This document shows, in pieces, positions 16,901-25,940 of a stretch of 64,000 nt of DNA. Under the pieces are notes generated by a model. It was given only the letters and a program-made list of their open reading frames with translations, made no database searches and had not been told where the DNA came from. A program made the position numbers and the translations under genes. Position 1 is the stretch's first letter. Each line of letters begins with the position of its first letter. Source of the stretch: Fonticella tunisiensis (GTDB taxonomy: Bacteria; Bacillota; Clostridia; Clostridiales; Caloramatoraceae); NCBI RefSeq assembly GCF_004364155.1, contig NZ_SOAZ01000012.1, forward strand, positions 1 through 64,000, given 5' to 3'.

Positions 16901-16940
16901 AAAAGAGAGCCGCTGAATGGGGGAGTTGTACGGCTCTTTT
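16901..16940 (-). terminator. intrinsic terminator of the oligopeptide ABC operon
   Basis: AAAAGAGCCGT pairs with an AGCGGCTCTCTTTT arm. The hairpin lies 9 bp past the ATPase stop, with T-rich sequence on the minus-strand side. Confidence 0.7.
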
Positions 16941-16948
16941 ATCTATTA

Positions 16949-17911
16949 TCAATATAAGTGGCATGCCACCCTATGGTTTTGGCCAACATCCTTAAGTTCA
17001 GGCTCCTTCTTTTTGCATATTTCCATACAGCTCTGGCAGCGGGTATGGAAGCGGCACCCCTCTGGAGGATTTAATGGACTTGGCACATCACCTGAAAGAA
17101 TTATTCTCTCCCTCTTTTTAGCGGGGTCAGGCACGGGTATTGCAGATAATAGGGCCTTCGTATAGGGGTGCAGGGGATTATCGTACAGGCTGTCGGCGTC
17201 GCCAATCTCCACAAGCTTTCCTAAATACATTACCCCGACGCGGTCGCTTACATGCTTTACAACATTGAGCCCATGGGCAATAAATAAATAGGTGAGTTTA
17301 AACTCCTTCTGCAGGTCATCAAGTAAATTCAAAACCTGAGCCTGTATGGATACGTCAAGGGCCGATACAGGTTCATCGCAGACTATAAGCTTGGGATTTA
17401 CGGCCAGGGCCCTTGCAATTCCAACCCTCTGCCTCTGTCCCCCGCTGAACTCATGGGGATATCTGTTTCTATGATAGCTTGCAAGGCCAACGTATTCTAA
17501 CAGCTTTAAAACCCTTTTTTCAACCTCTTCCCCCTTTGCGAGCCTGTTAATCTTTATTGGTTCTGCAATTATATCCCCTACGGTCATCCTTGGGTTTAAT
17601 GAAGCATAGGGGTCCTGAAATATTATTTGAATGTTTTTTCTAAATTCCCTTTCCTCTGCTCCCTTTAGCTTTGTAATATCCTTTCCTTCAAACCTTACTT
17701 CACCGGATGTAGGCTTCAGCAGGTTTACAAGCATTCTGCCAGTTGTGGATTTACCGCATCCTGACTCCCCAACAAGGCCTAATGTCTCTCCCCTATATAT
17801 TTTAAAGGACACATCGTCCACGGCCTTTACATATTCAACGGATTTTTTTAAAAAACCCGATTCAACAGGAAAATATTTTTTCAAGTTTACTACTTCCAAT
17901 AAAGCTTCCAT
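16949..17911 (-). CDS. oligopeptide/dipeptide ABC transporter ATPase (DppF/OppF type)
   Basis: This roughly 320-residue ATPase has Walker [10 protein letters not shown] near residue 49, the Q-loop [15 protein letters not shown], signature [15 protein letters not shown], Walker [15 protein letters not shown] and the C-terminal family extension with a Cys cluster ([21 protein letters not shown]) that is common in the Opp/Dpp pair and may bind an Fe-S cluster. The ATG at 17911 follows GGAAGG; the longer frame overlaps the preceding gene. It is the last gene of a four-gene permease/ATPase block and pairs with the ATPase just upstream. Confidence 0.93.
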   Translation of the reverse strand: MEALLEVVNLKKYFPVESGFLKKSVEYVKAVDDVSFKIYRGETLGLVGESGCGKSTTGRMLVNLLKPTSGEVRFEGKDITKLKGAEEREFRKNIQIIFQDPYASLNPRMTVGDIIAEPIKINRLAKGEEVEKRVLKLLEYVGLASYHRNRYPHEFSGGQRQRVGIARALAVNPKLIVCDEPVSALDVSIQAQVLNLLDDLQKEFKLTYLFIAHGLNVVKHVSDRVGVMYLGKLVEIGDADSLYDNPLHPYTKALLSAIPVPDPAKKRERIILSGDVPSPLNPPEGCRFHTRCQSCMEICKKKEPELKDVGQNHRVACHLY

Positions 17912-17913
17912 AA

Positions 17914-18891
17914 TCACACCTTCCCTTCCTTATGGTTAAGATACCTAAAGCATCTAACCTGTCTTCCTTCGTACTCAACAAGGGGAGGCACTTCCTTTTT
18001 ACAAATCTCCTCACACCTGTGGCATCTATCGGCAAAGGCGCACCCTTTAGGCATATTGAGTGGATTTGGCACAACTCCCGGTATCATAAAGAGCTTATCA
18101 TGCTTTTCATCAACCCTGGGTATGGAAAGGAGAAGCCCCTCTGTATACGGATGCAGAGGCCTTTCGAATATTTCCATGACAGTTCCCTTTTCAACAACCT
18201 TTCCGCAGTACATTACAACAACCCTGTCGGATACCTCCGCAACTACTCCAAGGTCATGGGTTATAAGAAGAATTGAGGTGCCGAGCTTATCCTTAAGCTT
18301 TAGCATCAAATCAAGAATTTGGGCCTGTATGGTAACGTCAAGGGCTGTTGTGGGCTCATCTGCAATTAAAAGCTCCGGACCGCAGGCAAGTGCCATGGCA
18401 ATCATAACTCTCTGCCTCATGCCTCCGCTTAGCTGATGGGGGTAGTCCTTTACCCTCTTTTCAGGGGAAGGAATTCCAACCAGTTCAAGCATCTCAATGG
18501 ACTTTTTAAGTGCTTCCTCCCTACTCATATTCTTATGTTTGATCAGGGCTTCAGATATCTGTTTGCCTATTGTAAATACAGGGTTTAGGGAGGTCATGGG
18601 CTCCTGAAAAATCATTGATATCTCGTTTCCCCTTATATTTTGAAGCTCCTTCTTAGTTTTTTTCAGCAGATCCTCTCCCTTAAAAAGTATTTCCCCATCT
18701 ATAACTTTTCCGGGAGGGTTTGGGATAAGTCCCATAATCGACAGGGATGTTACACTTTTCCCGCTTCCCGATTCTCCAACGATGGACACTACCTCTCCCC
18801 TATCGATTTCAAAATCTACTCCATCAACGGCATTTACAACGCCGCCCTTTACCTTAAACTGAGTTTTAAGATTCTTTACCTGCAACAACAT
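17914..18891 (-). CDS. oligopeptide/dipeptide ABC transporter ATPase (DppD/OppD type)
   Basis: The roughly 325-residue partner ATPase carries Walker [11 protein letters not shown]-loop [12 protein letters not shown], signature [15 protein letters not shown], Walker [15 protein letters not shown] and the same C-terminal Cys-rich extension ([21 protein letters not shown]). An ATG at 18891 preceded by AAGGTGG is preferred to the in-frame GTGs at 18900-18903. It follows the DppC-type permease gene with almost no gap, so the genes are cotranscribed. Confidence 0.93.
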   Translation of the reverse strand: MLLQVKNLKTQFKVKGGVVNAVDGVDFEIDRGEVVSIVGESGSGKSVTSLSIMGLIPNPPGKVIDGEILFKGEDLLKKTKKELQNIRGNEISMIFQEPMTSLNPVFTIGKQISEALIKHKNMSREEALKKSIEMLELVGIPSPEKRVKDYPHQLSGGMRQRVMIAMALACGPELLIADEPTTALDVTIQAQILDLMLKLKDKLGTSILLITHDLGVVAEVSDRVVVMYCGKVVEKGTVMEIFERPLHPYTEGLLLSIPRVDEKHDKLFMIPGVVPNPLNMPKGCAFADRCHRCEEICKKEVPPLVEYEGRQVRCFRYLNHKEGKV

Positions 18892-18904
18892 ATCAAGCAC
18901 CACC

Positions 18905-19798
18905 TTACTTTCTAAGTTTTGGGTCTAAAGCATCCCTAAGACCATCGCCAAACAAATTGAATGCAAGCACTGTTATGGTGATTGCAATTCCCGGAAAGAG
19001 GACTATATGTGGTGCGTTATAAAAGTATCCCCTGCCAGCTCCGAGCATGCTTCCCCACTCAGCTTGCGGCGGCTGAATCCCGAGGCCTAAAAATCCCAGG
19101 GCTGATGTCTCAAGAATGGCTGTGGAAATTCCAAGGGTTGCTCGGACAATAATGGGTGACATAACATTTGGAAGAATATGTTTAAATATTATTCCCATAT
19201 CGTTATTCCCAATGGCTTTAGCAGCCTGTACGTATTCATTTTCTTTAACCGACAATATGGAACCCCTTACAATTCTTGCATATTCCGGAATTGTAACAAT
19301 GCTTATGGCTATAATTGCTTTATCGATTCCCTTTCCCAGTGCGCTCATAAATGCGATTGCCAGAAGCAGGGATGGAAAGGCTAAAATAATGTCCATTAAC
19401 CTCATAATGTACATATCTATCTTTCCTCCATAATATCCTGCAAAGGAGCCGAATATTATGCCTGCCGTTAGAGCTATTGCTACTGCTGTAATTCCAACTC
19501 TTAAAGATATTTTCGTCCCGTCAATAATTCGGCTAAAAATATCCCTTCCCTGTTCATCGGTTCCGAAGATATGTGCCGATGATGGTTTTTGCAGGCTTTC
19601 AGCCAGCACACCTGTATTCGGATCATAGGGCATCAGGTATTTTCCAAATAGGGCAATTAATATCAAAATAACTATAATGGAAAGCCCCACCATAGCTGCT
19701 TTATTTTTTACAAGCTCACTCCATATATTTCTCCAGGGAGAACTCGTTTTTTCCACTCCTCCCTCCAGCATTACATTTTCTTCACGATTTAGTTCCAT
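18905..19798 (-). CDS. oligopeptide/dipeptide ABC permease (DppC/OppC type)
   Basis: This 297-residue inner-membrane permease has the cytoplasmic N-terminus typical of the C subunit, a first helix near residue 38, the FGTDEQGRDIFSRIIDGTKI motif that marks DppC/OppC, about five further helices and the ATPase-contacting EAA loop (EYVQAAKAIGNNDMGIIFKH). It ends FGDGLRDALDPKLRK, the conserved C subunit tail. GGAGG precedes the ATG. It pairs with the B-type permease encoded 11 bp upstream. Confidence 0.94.
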   Translation of the reverse strand: MELNREENVMLEGGVEKTSSPWRNIWSELVKNKAAMVGLSIIVILILIALFGKYLMPYDPNTGVLAESLQKPSSAHIFGTDEQGRDIFSRIIDGTKISLRVGITAVAIALTAGIIFGSFAGYYGGKIDMYIMRLMDIILAFPSLLLAIAFMSALGKGIDKAIIAISIVTIPEYARIVRGSILSVKENEYVQAAKAIGNNDMGIIFKHILPNVMSPIIVRATLGISTAILETSALGFLGLGIQPPQAEWGSMLGAGRGYFYNAPHIVLFPGIAITITVLAFNLFGDGLRDALDPKLRK

Positions 19799-19808
19799 AA
19801 TATACCTC

Positions 19809-20813
19809 CTAAGAATACTTTATCCTTGGATCAAGGTATGCATATAAAAGGTCAACAGCAAGGTTTACAAGTACAAACACCACTGCAAGCAATATAACCG
19901 CTCCCTGAACAACCGGGTAATCGGATTTTAATATGGCTTCAACCGTATAACTTCCGACTCCAGGCCAGGAAAATACGGTTTCTGTTAAAACAGCACCCCC
20001 AAGCAGTGAGCCAAGCTGAAGCCCTATAACCGTAATTATTGGAATAAGAGCGTTTCTCAAAGCATGCTGTAAAATTACAACCTTTTCAACAAGGCCCTTT
20101 GCCCTTGCAGTACGAATATAATCCTGTCCTATTATTTCAAGCATTGTAGATCTTGTCATACGTGCAATTATGGCCGTTGAGTATGAGCCAAGTGCAACTG
20201 CAGGAAGTATTATGTGGGATAGGGCACTTTTAAATGATGCCATATTGCCTGTGAGCAGGCTGTCTATCAAATAAAAACCTGTAATATGTGCTGGTTCAAG
20301 GCCTATTTGTATTCTGCCTGCAACTGGAAGCAGGTGCATTTGTACGGCAAAAATAACTATTAAGATTAAACCCAGCCAGAAAATAGGCATGGACACTCCA
20401 AGTAGCGCAAATACCATGCCGATATAATCAACAATTGAATTCTGTTTAACAGCTGAAATAACTCCAATTGAAATTCCAAAAATCGATGCGATTATAATAG
20501 CAGCTAAAGCAAGCTCAATTGTGGCAGGAAATCTCGACAGTATTTCCTTTACCACCGGCGTCTTTGTTATTAGTGAGCTTCCAAGGTCACCCTGAAGTGC
20601 CCCCTTTAAAAAATCCCAGTACTGCACATAAAGTGGATTATTAAGCCCAAGCTCCTGCCTCAACTTTTCAATTTGTTCTGCTGTTGCATGCTGCCCCAGT
20701 ATGATGCTGGCAGGATCTGCTTGAAAGACATGCATTACCACAAATACCATTATTGATACGCCTAATAGCACAGGTATTAGAAGTATCAATCTCTTTATTA
20801 TATACTTTACCAT
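19809..20813 (-). CDS. oligopeptide/dipeptide ABC permease (DppB/OppB type)
   Basis: The roughly 334-residue permease starts MVKYIIKRLILLIPVLLGVS, the standard B-subunit opening, followed by the PADPASIILG segment, about six helices, the EAA loop (GQDYIRTARAKGLVEKVVIL) and the end LLYAYLDPRIKYS. The ATG at 20813 is used because GGGAGGAAGAAAG lies before it; the frame extends to 20858 without a site. A terminator-like hairpin (20866-20900) and a palindromic repeat separate it from the binding-protein gene, so expression may be uncoupled from that gene or reduced. Confidence 0.93.
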   Translation of the reverse strand: MVKYIIKRLILLIPVLLGVSIMVFVVMHVFQADPASIILGQHATAEQIEKLRQELGLNNPLYVQYWDFLKGALQGDLGSSLITKTPVVKEILSRFPATIELALAAIIIASIFGISIGVISAVKQNSIVDYIGMVFALLGVSMPIFWLGLILIVIFAVQMHLLPVAGRIQIGLEPAHITGFYLIDSLLTGNMASFKSALSHIILPAVALGSYSTAIIARMTRSTMLEIIGQDYIRTARAKGLVEKVVILQHALRNALIPIITVIGLQLGSLLGGAVLTETVFSWPGVGSYTVEAILKSDYPVVQGAVILLAVVFVLVNLAVDLLYAYLDPRIKYS

Positions 20814-20865
20814 CTTTCTTCCTCCCAATAAATTTGTAAACCTGACATCAGGCAACAAGATATAT

Positions 20866-20900
20866 AAAAAGGAAATAACGTTTTATTAACGTATTTCCTT
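20866..20900 (-). terminator. intrinsic terminator inside the oligopeptide operon
   Basis: AAGGAAATACGTT pairs with AACGTTATTTCCTT (one bulged base) and is followed on the minus strand by TTTTTATATAT. It lies between the binding-protein gene and the permease genes, just before the DppB-type start. Confidence 0.7.
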
Positions 20901-20913
20901 AGCTCATTATAAA

Positions 20914-21132
20914 CAAGCGGAGATAAAAATATATGAAATTCACATAGAGCGTGCACTTAGAAGTTCTAGGCGAAGGGATGCAGAAAAATCCTAGAACTTT
21001 CGTGACTTAAGCAAGGCGAGTTTAACGAAAGTTCTTGATTTTTCAAATCCCAAGCCTTAGAACTTCTATGCTAAGCATACTAGTGAATGAAATATATTTT
21101 TTATCGCAGCGTCTTTTTAAATTCGAAGCCAG
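20914..21132 (-). repeat. dispersed palindromic element inside the oligopeptide operon
   Basis: It closely matches the 16550 copy over the inner arms (AAGCGGAGATAAAAATATAT, AATATATTTTTTATCGCAGC) and the central ACGAAAGTTCT hairpin with the TTAAGCAAGGCGAGTTT loop. The outer terminal repeats are degenerate (CAGCACAGCAAG on the right). Confidence 0.75.
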
Positions 21133-21146
21133 CACAGCAAGTCAAT

Positions 21147-22709
21147 TTATTCCTTATCTACATCCTTTAAATATACAGCTCCTGTTGGATGTAAAGTAAA
21201 CCCTTTAACCTTTGGTGAATATGCCGCCATATCCATTGCATTTGAAATAGGAAGCCATGGAGCATCTACTGCTAATATTTCCTGAATCTCTTTGTATACG
21301 TTATTTCTCTCTTCTCCATTTGGCAGCCTTCTTGCCTTTGCTAAAAGCTCATCAACCTTTGGATTGCTGTATTTTGCAGCATTTAATGATGATTTTATTT
21401 CGTTTGAATCCAGCAGGGACAGGAAGTTGTCTGCATCACCGTTGTCTCCAACCCATCCGTAGAACAATATATCGCCTTCACCCTGTGCAGCCTTTTGCTT
21501 GTACTCTGTCCATGGATAAACCTCTATTGTAGCTTTTATACCAACCTTGGCAAGATAATTTTGTACTGCCTCAGCAAGCTTCTGTCCGTTTACAGGGTTG
21601 TATGGCCTTGGGTTTGAGTAGGTAATCATCTTAATTTCAAGATTTTCTTTGCCAGCTTCCTTTAAAAGTGCCTTTGCTTTTTCTACATCGTATTTATATG
21701 GCTGCACCTTATCGTTATATCCAGGAATAAAGTCTGGAAGGTAGGTGTTTGCAACCGATGCATATCCCTGGTATAAATATTTAACAAGTTCATCCCTGTC
21801 AATGGCGTGTGAAACTGCTTCCCTTAATTTCGGATCGTTAAATGGCGCCCTTGAAGTATTAAATGCCATGTAGTTGATATTCATTCCCTTACCCTTAAAT
21901 ATCTGAATCTTGTTGTCTTCAAGCTTTTTAATATCGTTTGGATCAACTCCGTCTATTATATCAACGGAACCCGTTATAAGCTCGCTTGCACGAACTGAAT
22001 TTTCCTTTGTTATTTTAAATACTACGGTGTCAACCTTTGCCTTTTCTCCCCAGTAGTCCTCATTCTTTGCCAGTGTAACGGATTGCCCTTTATCCCATTT
22101 AACGAACTTAAAGGGACCCGTACCCACCGGGTTTTCAATGAACTTATCTCCATATTTTTGAACAGCTGCAGGGCTTACAATTGGTGCTGCAAGGCTCATT
22201 GCAAGGTTAGCCAAGAACGGCGTGTATGGCTGCTTTAATATGAATTTTACAGTATAATCATCAACCTTTTGAACCTTTTCAACCGGTCCAAATGTAAATG
22301 AAGCGTATGGCATATCATCAGTTGCCTTTGGGGGTAGCTGACGTTCAACGCTAAACACTACAGCATCTGCATTGAAGGGTGTTCCATCATGAAACTTTAC
22401 CCCCTGGCGAAGTTTAAAGGTGTACTCCTTTCCATCGGGGCTAACTGTCCATTCCGTTGCAAGGGATGGCTCTATCTCTGTGGAGTTAGGCTTATATTTA
22501 ACCAGCCCCTCATATACATTTACAATTATCTTTGCGGATTCTCCATCATCTACATAGGCCGGGTCCAATCCTCTGGGGTCTGCACCCTGTGCATAAATTA
22601 ATGTTTTAGGCTTTTTTGAACCTGTTTGAGTGCCTTTACCGCATCCTGAAAGGAGCGTTGTGGCAGCAATAAGTGCAATAATTAAAGAAGCCAATACCTT
22701 GTTTTTCAT
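21147..22709 (-). CDS. oligopeptide/dipeptide-binding lipoprotein (family 5)
   Basis: This 520-residue extracellular binding protein has a lipoprotein signal ending LLSGCG at about residue 23. Family-5 hallmarks include LDPAYVDDGESAKIIVNVYE, LATEWTVSPDGKEYTFKLRQ, VKFHDGTPFNADAVVFSVER, the NPVGTGPFKFVKW block and a C-terminal DAPWLPI segment. The ATG has a GGAAGG site. It is the first gene of the oligopeptide operon but is separated from the permease genes by 330 bp of repeat and terminator, which suggests it is made in excess. The peptide size preference cannot be read from the sequence. Confidence 0.92.
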   Translation of the reverse strand: MKNKVLASLIIALIAATTLLSGCGKGTQTGSKKPKTLIYAQGADPRGLDPAYVDDGESAKIIVNVYEGLVKYKPNSTEIEPSLATEWTVSPDGKEYTFKLRQGVKFHDGTPFNADAVVFSVERQLPPKATDDMPYASFTFGPVEKVQKVDDYTVKFILKQPYTPFLANLAMSLAAPIVSPAAVQKYGDKFIENPVGTGPFKFVKWDKGQSVTLAKNEDYWGEKAKVDTVVFKITKENSVRASELITGSVDIIDGVDPNDIKKLEDNKIQIFKGKGMNINYMAFNTSRAPFNDPKLREAVSHAIDRDELVKYLYQGYASVANTYLPDFIPGYNDKVQPYKYDVEKAKALLKEAGKENLEIKMITYSNPRPYNPVNGQKLAEAVQNYLAKVGIKATIEVYPWTEYKQKAAQGEGDILFYGWVGDNGDADNFLSLLDSNEIKSSLNAAKYSNPKVDELLAKARRLPNGEERNNVYKEIQEILAVDAPWLPISNAMDMAAYSPKVKGFTLHPTGAVYLKDVDKE

Positions 22710-22947
22710 TTCCTTCCTCCCCCTTTGATTAATTTAAGGATATATAAAATATAATATATTTTTAATATGTATTCACTTTGTATTTATACACATGTTTTTA
22801 ATAAAATTTTTTAATTCATTTTTTGTAATCATTTTAATTTATCATTAATTAGTCTTAATTCTATCATAGAAATTCACCACATGCAATATCCATTTATTAA
22901 AATTTCATTTTACATTAAATTCGACATATTTCGCTATGTTTTTTATT

Positions 22948-22962
22948 AATTTTATGAAATAT
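22948..22962. promoter_or_regulatory. possible CodY-like box upstream of the oligopeptide operon
   Basis: AATTTTATGAAATAT matches 12 of 15 positions of the CodY consensus AATTTTCWGAAAATT. Peptide transporters are frequent CodY targets. The region 22710-23128 is very AT-rich, so a chance match is quite possible. Nothing else is visible in this spacer. Confidence 0.25.
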
Positions 22963-23128
22963 TTTCATTGTGTACATTTATTCTGTGAAATTTTATATAA
23001 TTCATGTTTCATATTTTCGACATAAATTCAGTTTTTAATATATAATTCCCATTCATAAACTTTGATTGGCAGCATAATCATGCAATTATGGATGTGCCTG
23101 AATTACCAGAGTTTGTTAACCGTCCCCT

Positions 23129-23176
23129 AATACAAACAAAGGGACGTGATTATCTCACATCCCTTTGTTTGTATTA
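23129..23176. terminator. long perfect hairpin after recJ
   Basis: AATACAAACAAAGGGA pairs perfectly with TCCCTTTGTTTGTATT around a 16-base loop. It lies 25 bp past the recJ stop. T-runs are weak on both strands, so it is terminator-like rather than canonical. Confidence 0.5.
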
Positions 23177-23200
23177 AAAAGCTTTCCAATTTTCCTGCTT

Positions 23201-24988
23201 TTACTCCCTAACCCTGTAGTCCTCAAGTATCAGCTGAATGGACCTTGTATTGTTCCATTCATTTATAGCCGGCTTAAACAATAGATCCATTCTAAGATCT
23301 GCTCCCTGTGGATCTAAAATTACATCATCCACCATATCCACACCGTATATTTCACTAAGCTTTTCCCTTAGAACATCAGTTTCATAGAAAGCTACAGCAT
23401 TTATTGTTGCTCCGCTTTTGCTGTCCCTGCATGTTAGCCTGAAGTGCTCTCTGTTCTGCCCCATCAAAAATATTCTGTCTATGTATAAATCTTTAGCCAT
23501 AAAGAGGGGTTCCCTGTTTCCCTTCCCAAAGGGTTCAAGCCTTTCAAGGTCATCTATAAGATTAAACGTAACATCGCCAACTTCAATCTCATCGTCTATA
23601 TCAACCTTGCAAACAAGGTCCTCATCGGTTAAGGTGCACTGGCTGTTCAGCCTTTCCCTGAACAGGGGTATGTTCTCAGCTAAAAGGGAGAAGCCCGCTG
23701 CCATAGGATGTCCACCTGCAGCAAGAAGGATATCCCTGCACTTTGATATCTCCTCAAACATGTCGTACTCCTCAATTGACCTTCCCGATCCCTTTGCCTT
23801 ATCCTTTGCATTTGTAATTACATAGGCAGGCCTGTTATATCTTTCCCTTATTCTTCCTGCAATGATTCCCGCTAAACTTTCATGGAGATCCTCCCTGTAA
23901 ACAACAAGTACCCTGTCATTTTTGAGGCTGCTGCTTTCTATTTCCATGAATATCTCTTCAAGGGCCTTATCCGTCATTTCCTGTCTTTCCTGATTAAGCC
24001 TTCTAAGCTCCTTTGCAAGCTCTAAAGCTCTTTTTTCATCTTCACACATAAGAAGCTCAACTGAAAGGTTTGCAGTATCCAGCCTTCCCGTGGCGTTAAT
24101 GCATGGCCCTATCTGAAAGCCTATATTTCCCGCCCTTATTTTTCTTCCATCAAGCCCTACCTCCTTAATAAGGGCCCTGAGGCCAATGTTTCTTGTTTCG
24201 TTTATCATCCTGAGTCCCATGCTTACAAGTATTCTGTTTTCATCAACTAAATCCACAACGTCGCACACGGTTCCTATTGCTGCTATTTCTATAAGCTCAT
24301 AAAGCTCCTTTGTATCTATTTTAAGCTTGTGGTAAAGGGTGTGAACAAATTTAAAGGCAACGCCTGCGCCGCAAAGACCTTTAAAGGGATAATCACAGTC
24401 CCTCCTTTTAGGATTTATTACCGCGTCTGCTTCGGGGAGTATGTCCCTTTCTACACCGTTTTCGTCCACTGTAAATGGAACCTCGTGATGATCAGTTACA
24501 ACAACCTCCATGCCCAGGCTCTTTGCAAGTGCAACCTGCTCTACACAGGATATTCCGTTGTCGCAAGTTATAATAACCTGACACCCCTCGTGGGCGAGCC
24601 TTTTAACAGCCTCGCTGTTCATGCCATAACCCTCTTCTATTCTATGGGGTATGTGGTATGAAACGTTTGCACCGCACCTTTTTAGCCCCTTATACATTAT
24701 GGTTGTGCTTGTAACCCCGTCGCAGTCGTAATCCCCGTAGATAACTATTTTTTTACCAGACTTTATTGCATTTATTATTATATCTGTTCCTCTGTCCATA
24801 TCCTTCATATGCCTCGGACTGTGGAGGTGTTTAAGCTTAGGGTTTAAAAACTTAACCATCTCCTCCGGTGTTTCAATCCCTCTATTTACGAGTATCTCAG
24901 CAATAAATCTATTTACTCCTGCTTCCTTTGCTATTCTATCTATATCGCTGTTATGCTTTCTTGATTTTAGCCTCCATCTTTTTTCCAT
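23201..24988 (-). CDS. recJ: single-stranded-DNA-specific exonuclease RecJ
   Basis: This 595-residue 5'-3' exonuclease acts in recombination and mismatch/base-excision repair. The DHH domain metal ligands are plain: VIYGDYDCDGVTST near residue 80, ITCDNGISC, VVTDHHEVP and a later FQIGPCINATGRLDTANL. The DHHA1 part carries the GGHPMAAGFS motif near residue 425, and an OB-like C-terminal domain follows. The length is at the short end for RecJ, consistent with the core protein without the extra C-terminal domain of many Firmicute RecJ. GGAGG precedes the ATG. It stands alone, with a full palindromic element immediately upstream in its promoter region. Confidence 0.95.
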   Translation of the reverse strand: MEKRWRLKSRKHNSDIDRIAKEAGVNRFIAEILVNRGIETPEEMVKFLNPKLKHLHSPRHMKDMDRGTDIIINAIKSGKKIVIYGDYDCDGVTSTTIMYKGLKRCGANVSYHIPHRIEEGYGMNSEAVKRLAHEGCQVIITCDNGISCVEQVALAKSLGMEVVVTDHHEVPFTVDENGVERDILPEADAVINPKRRDCDYPFKGLCGAGVAFKFVHTLYHKLKIDTKELYELIEIAAIGTVCDVVDLVDENRILVSMGLRMINETRNIGLRALIKEVGLDGRKIRAGNIGFQIGPCINATGRLDTANLSVELLMCEDEKRALELAKELRRLNQERQEMTDKALEEIFMEIESSSLKNDRVLVVYREDLHESLAGIIAGRIRERYNRPAYVITNAKDKAKGSGRSIEEYDMFEEISKCRDILLAAGGHPMAAGFSLLAENIPLFRERLNSQCTLTDEDLVCKVDIDDEIEVGDVTFNLIDDLERLEPFGKGNREPLFMAKDLYIDRIFLMGQNREHFRLTCRDSKSGATINAVAFYETDVLREKLSEIYGVDMVDDVILDPQGADLRMDLLFKPAINEWNNTRSIQLILEDYRVRE

Positions 24989-25010
24989 ATTCCGTCCTCC
25001 AAAGAGTTAA

Positions 25011-25322
25011 TTTAACTCGTTGTGCCAGATAAATTTACAGATCGACGCTGCGATAAAAAATATATTTCATTCACCAGTACGCTTAGCAAAGAAGTTCTAA
25101 GGCTCGGGATTTGAAAAATCAAGAACTTTCGTTAAACTCGCCTTGCTTAAGTCACGAAAGTTCTAGGATTTTTCTGCATCCCTTCGCCAAGAACTTCTAA
25201 TTGCCCGCTTTATGTGAATTTCATATATTTTTTATCTCCGCTCAGCCCCTGAACTAGCTGCAGATGAATAATTGTTCACCAATATGAATGAAAATATCTT
25301 TCAGAGTAGCACAACGAATTAA
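25011..25322 (+). repeat. dispersed palindromic element, reference full-length copy
   Basis: Best complete copy. Left terminus TTAACTCGTTGTGCC and right terminus GCACAACGAATTAA are inverted repeats. Inner arms GCGATAAAAAATATATTTCA and ATATATTTTTTATCTCCGC pair. The core forms a long hairpin from AGAAGTTCT to AGAACTTCT with apical loop AAACTCGCCTTGCTTAA. No ORF. It occupies most of the gap between recJ and the coiled-coil gene. Confidence 0.85.
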
Positions 25323-25343
25323 TTTATATATATTATAACAGAA

Positions 25344-25384
25344 AAAAGTAACCAGAGGGTGTTTACCACCATCTGATTACTTTT
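25344..25384 (-). terminator. intrinsic terminator after the coiled-coil gene
   Basis: AAAAGTAATCAGATGG pairs with a CCCTCTGGTTACTTTT arm, followed on the minus strand by more T. It lies directly after the stop codon at 25390. Confidence 0.75.
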
Positions 25385-25389
25385 AAAAC

Positions 25390-25885
25390 TCATTTCACAG
25401 CCTTTAGTTCAACGATTTCAGCCCAGTTTTCGGCAGTTGCCCTAACAACCCTTGATAAATCCTTTTGTATCTCCTTTACCCTTCCTAAAGTATCTTTGAT
25501 AGATAATTCTATAATATCCAACCTTTCAGCTATGGACTTACCATCCTTGTCCTTTGCCCTTTCAAGCTGTTCTGTTGATGCACTTTGAACTTCTGCAAGG
25601 ATTTCAATACTTCTATTTACATTTTCAAGCATTATCGTATTCCTATCCGTTCTATCCCTTAATTCCTTTATATCCTTCTCCATAACATCCATTCTGCCAT
25701 TCATTGTACTTATGTCGTTTTGCATTACATCCATTCTTCCGTCTATAGTATTTATATCATTCTGCACTGTGTCCATTCTTTTGTTTAAAGTACTAATATC
25801 ATTCTGCACTATGTCTATTCTTTTGTTTATATTGCCTATATCGTTTTGGATAACTTTGTAACACATCAAGAATCTCTCTATCCAT
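25390..25885 (-). CDS. coiled-coil protein with 14-residue repeats, possibly frameshifted at its start
   Basis: The 159-residue frame from 25869 is almost wholly coiled coil. About five 14-residue repeats of the form VQNDISTLNKRMDT occupy residues 7-75, followed by helical segments up to LSRVVRATAENWAEIVELKA. Small proteins like this are common in clostridia, often starting MDREIL. Such a start exists here: an ATG at 25885 with a GGTGG site gives MDREILDVLQS, but a single-base shift is needed to join it to VIQNDIGN. Either the gene is frameshifted or translation begins at the weaker internal ATG. It is the last gene after the Wadjet operon on the same strand, 55 bp downstream of jetD. No function is known to me. 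Confidence 0.6.
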
Positions 25886-25940
25886 CTTTACCACCACCTA
25901 TTTAAATTTTATCATAAAAAATCAATAACTCCACATCATC

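Noticed and set aside
22730-23100. Riboswitch or small RNA ahead of the oligopeptide operon
   Set aside because: No conserved riboswitch core could be found; the spacer is simply AT-rich.
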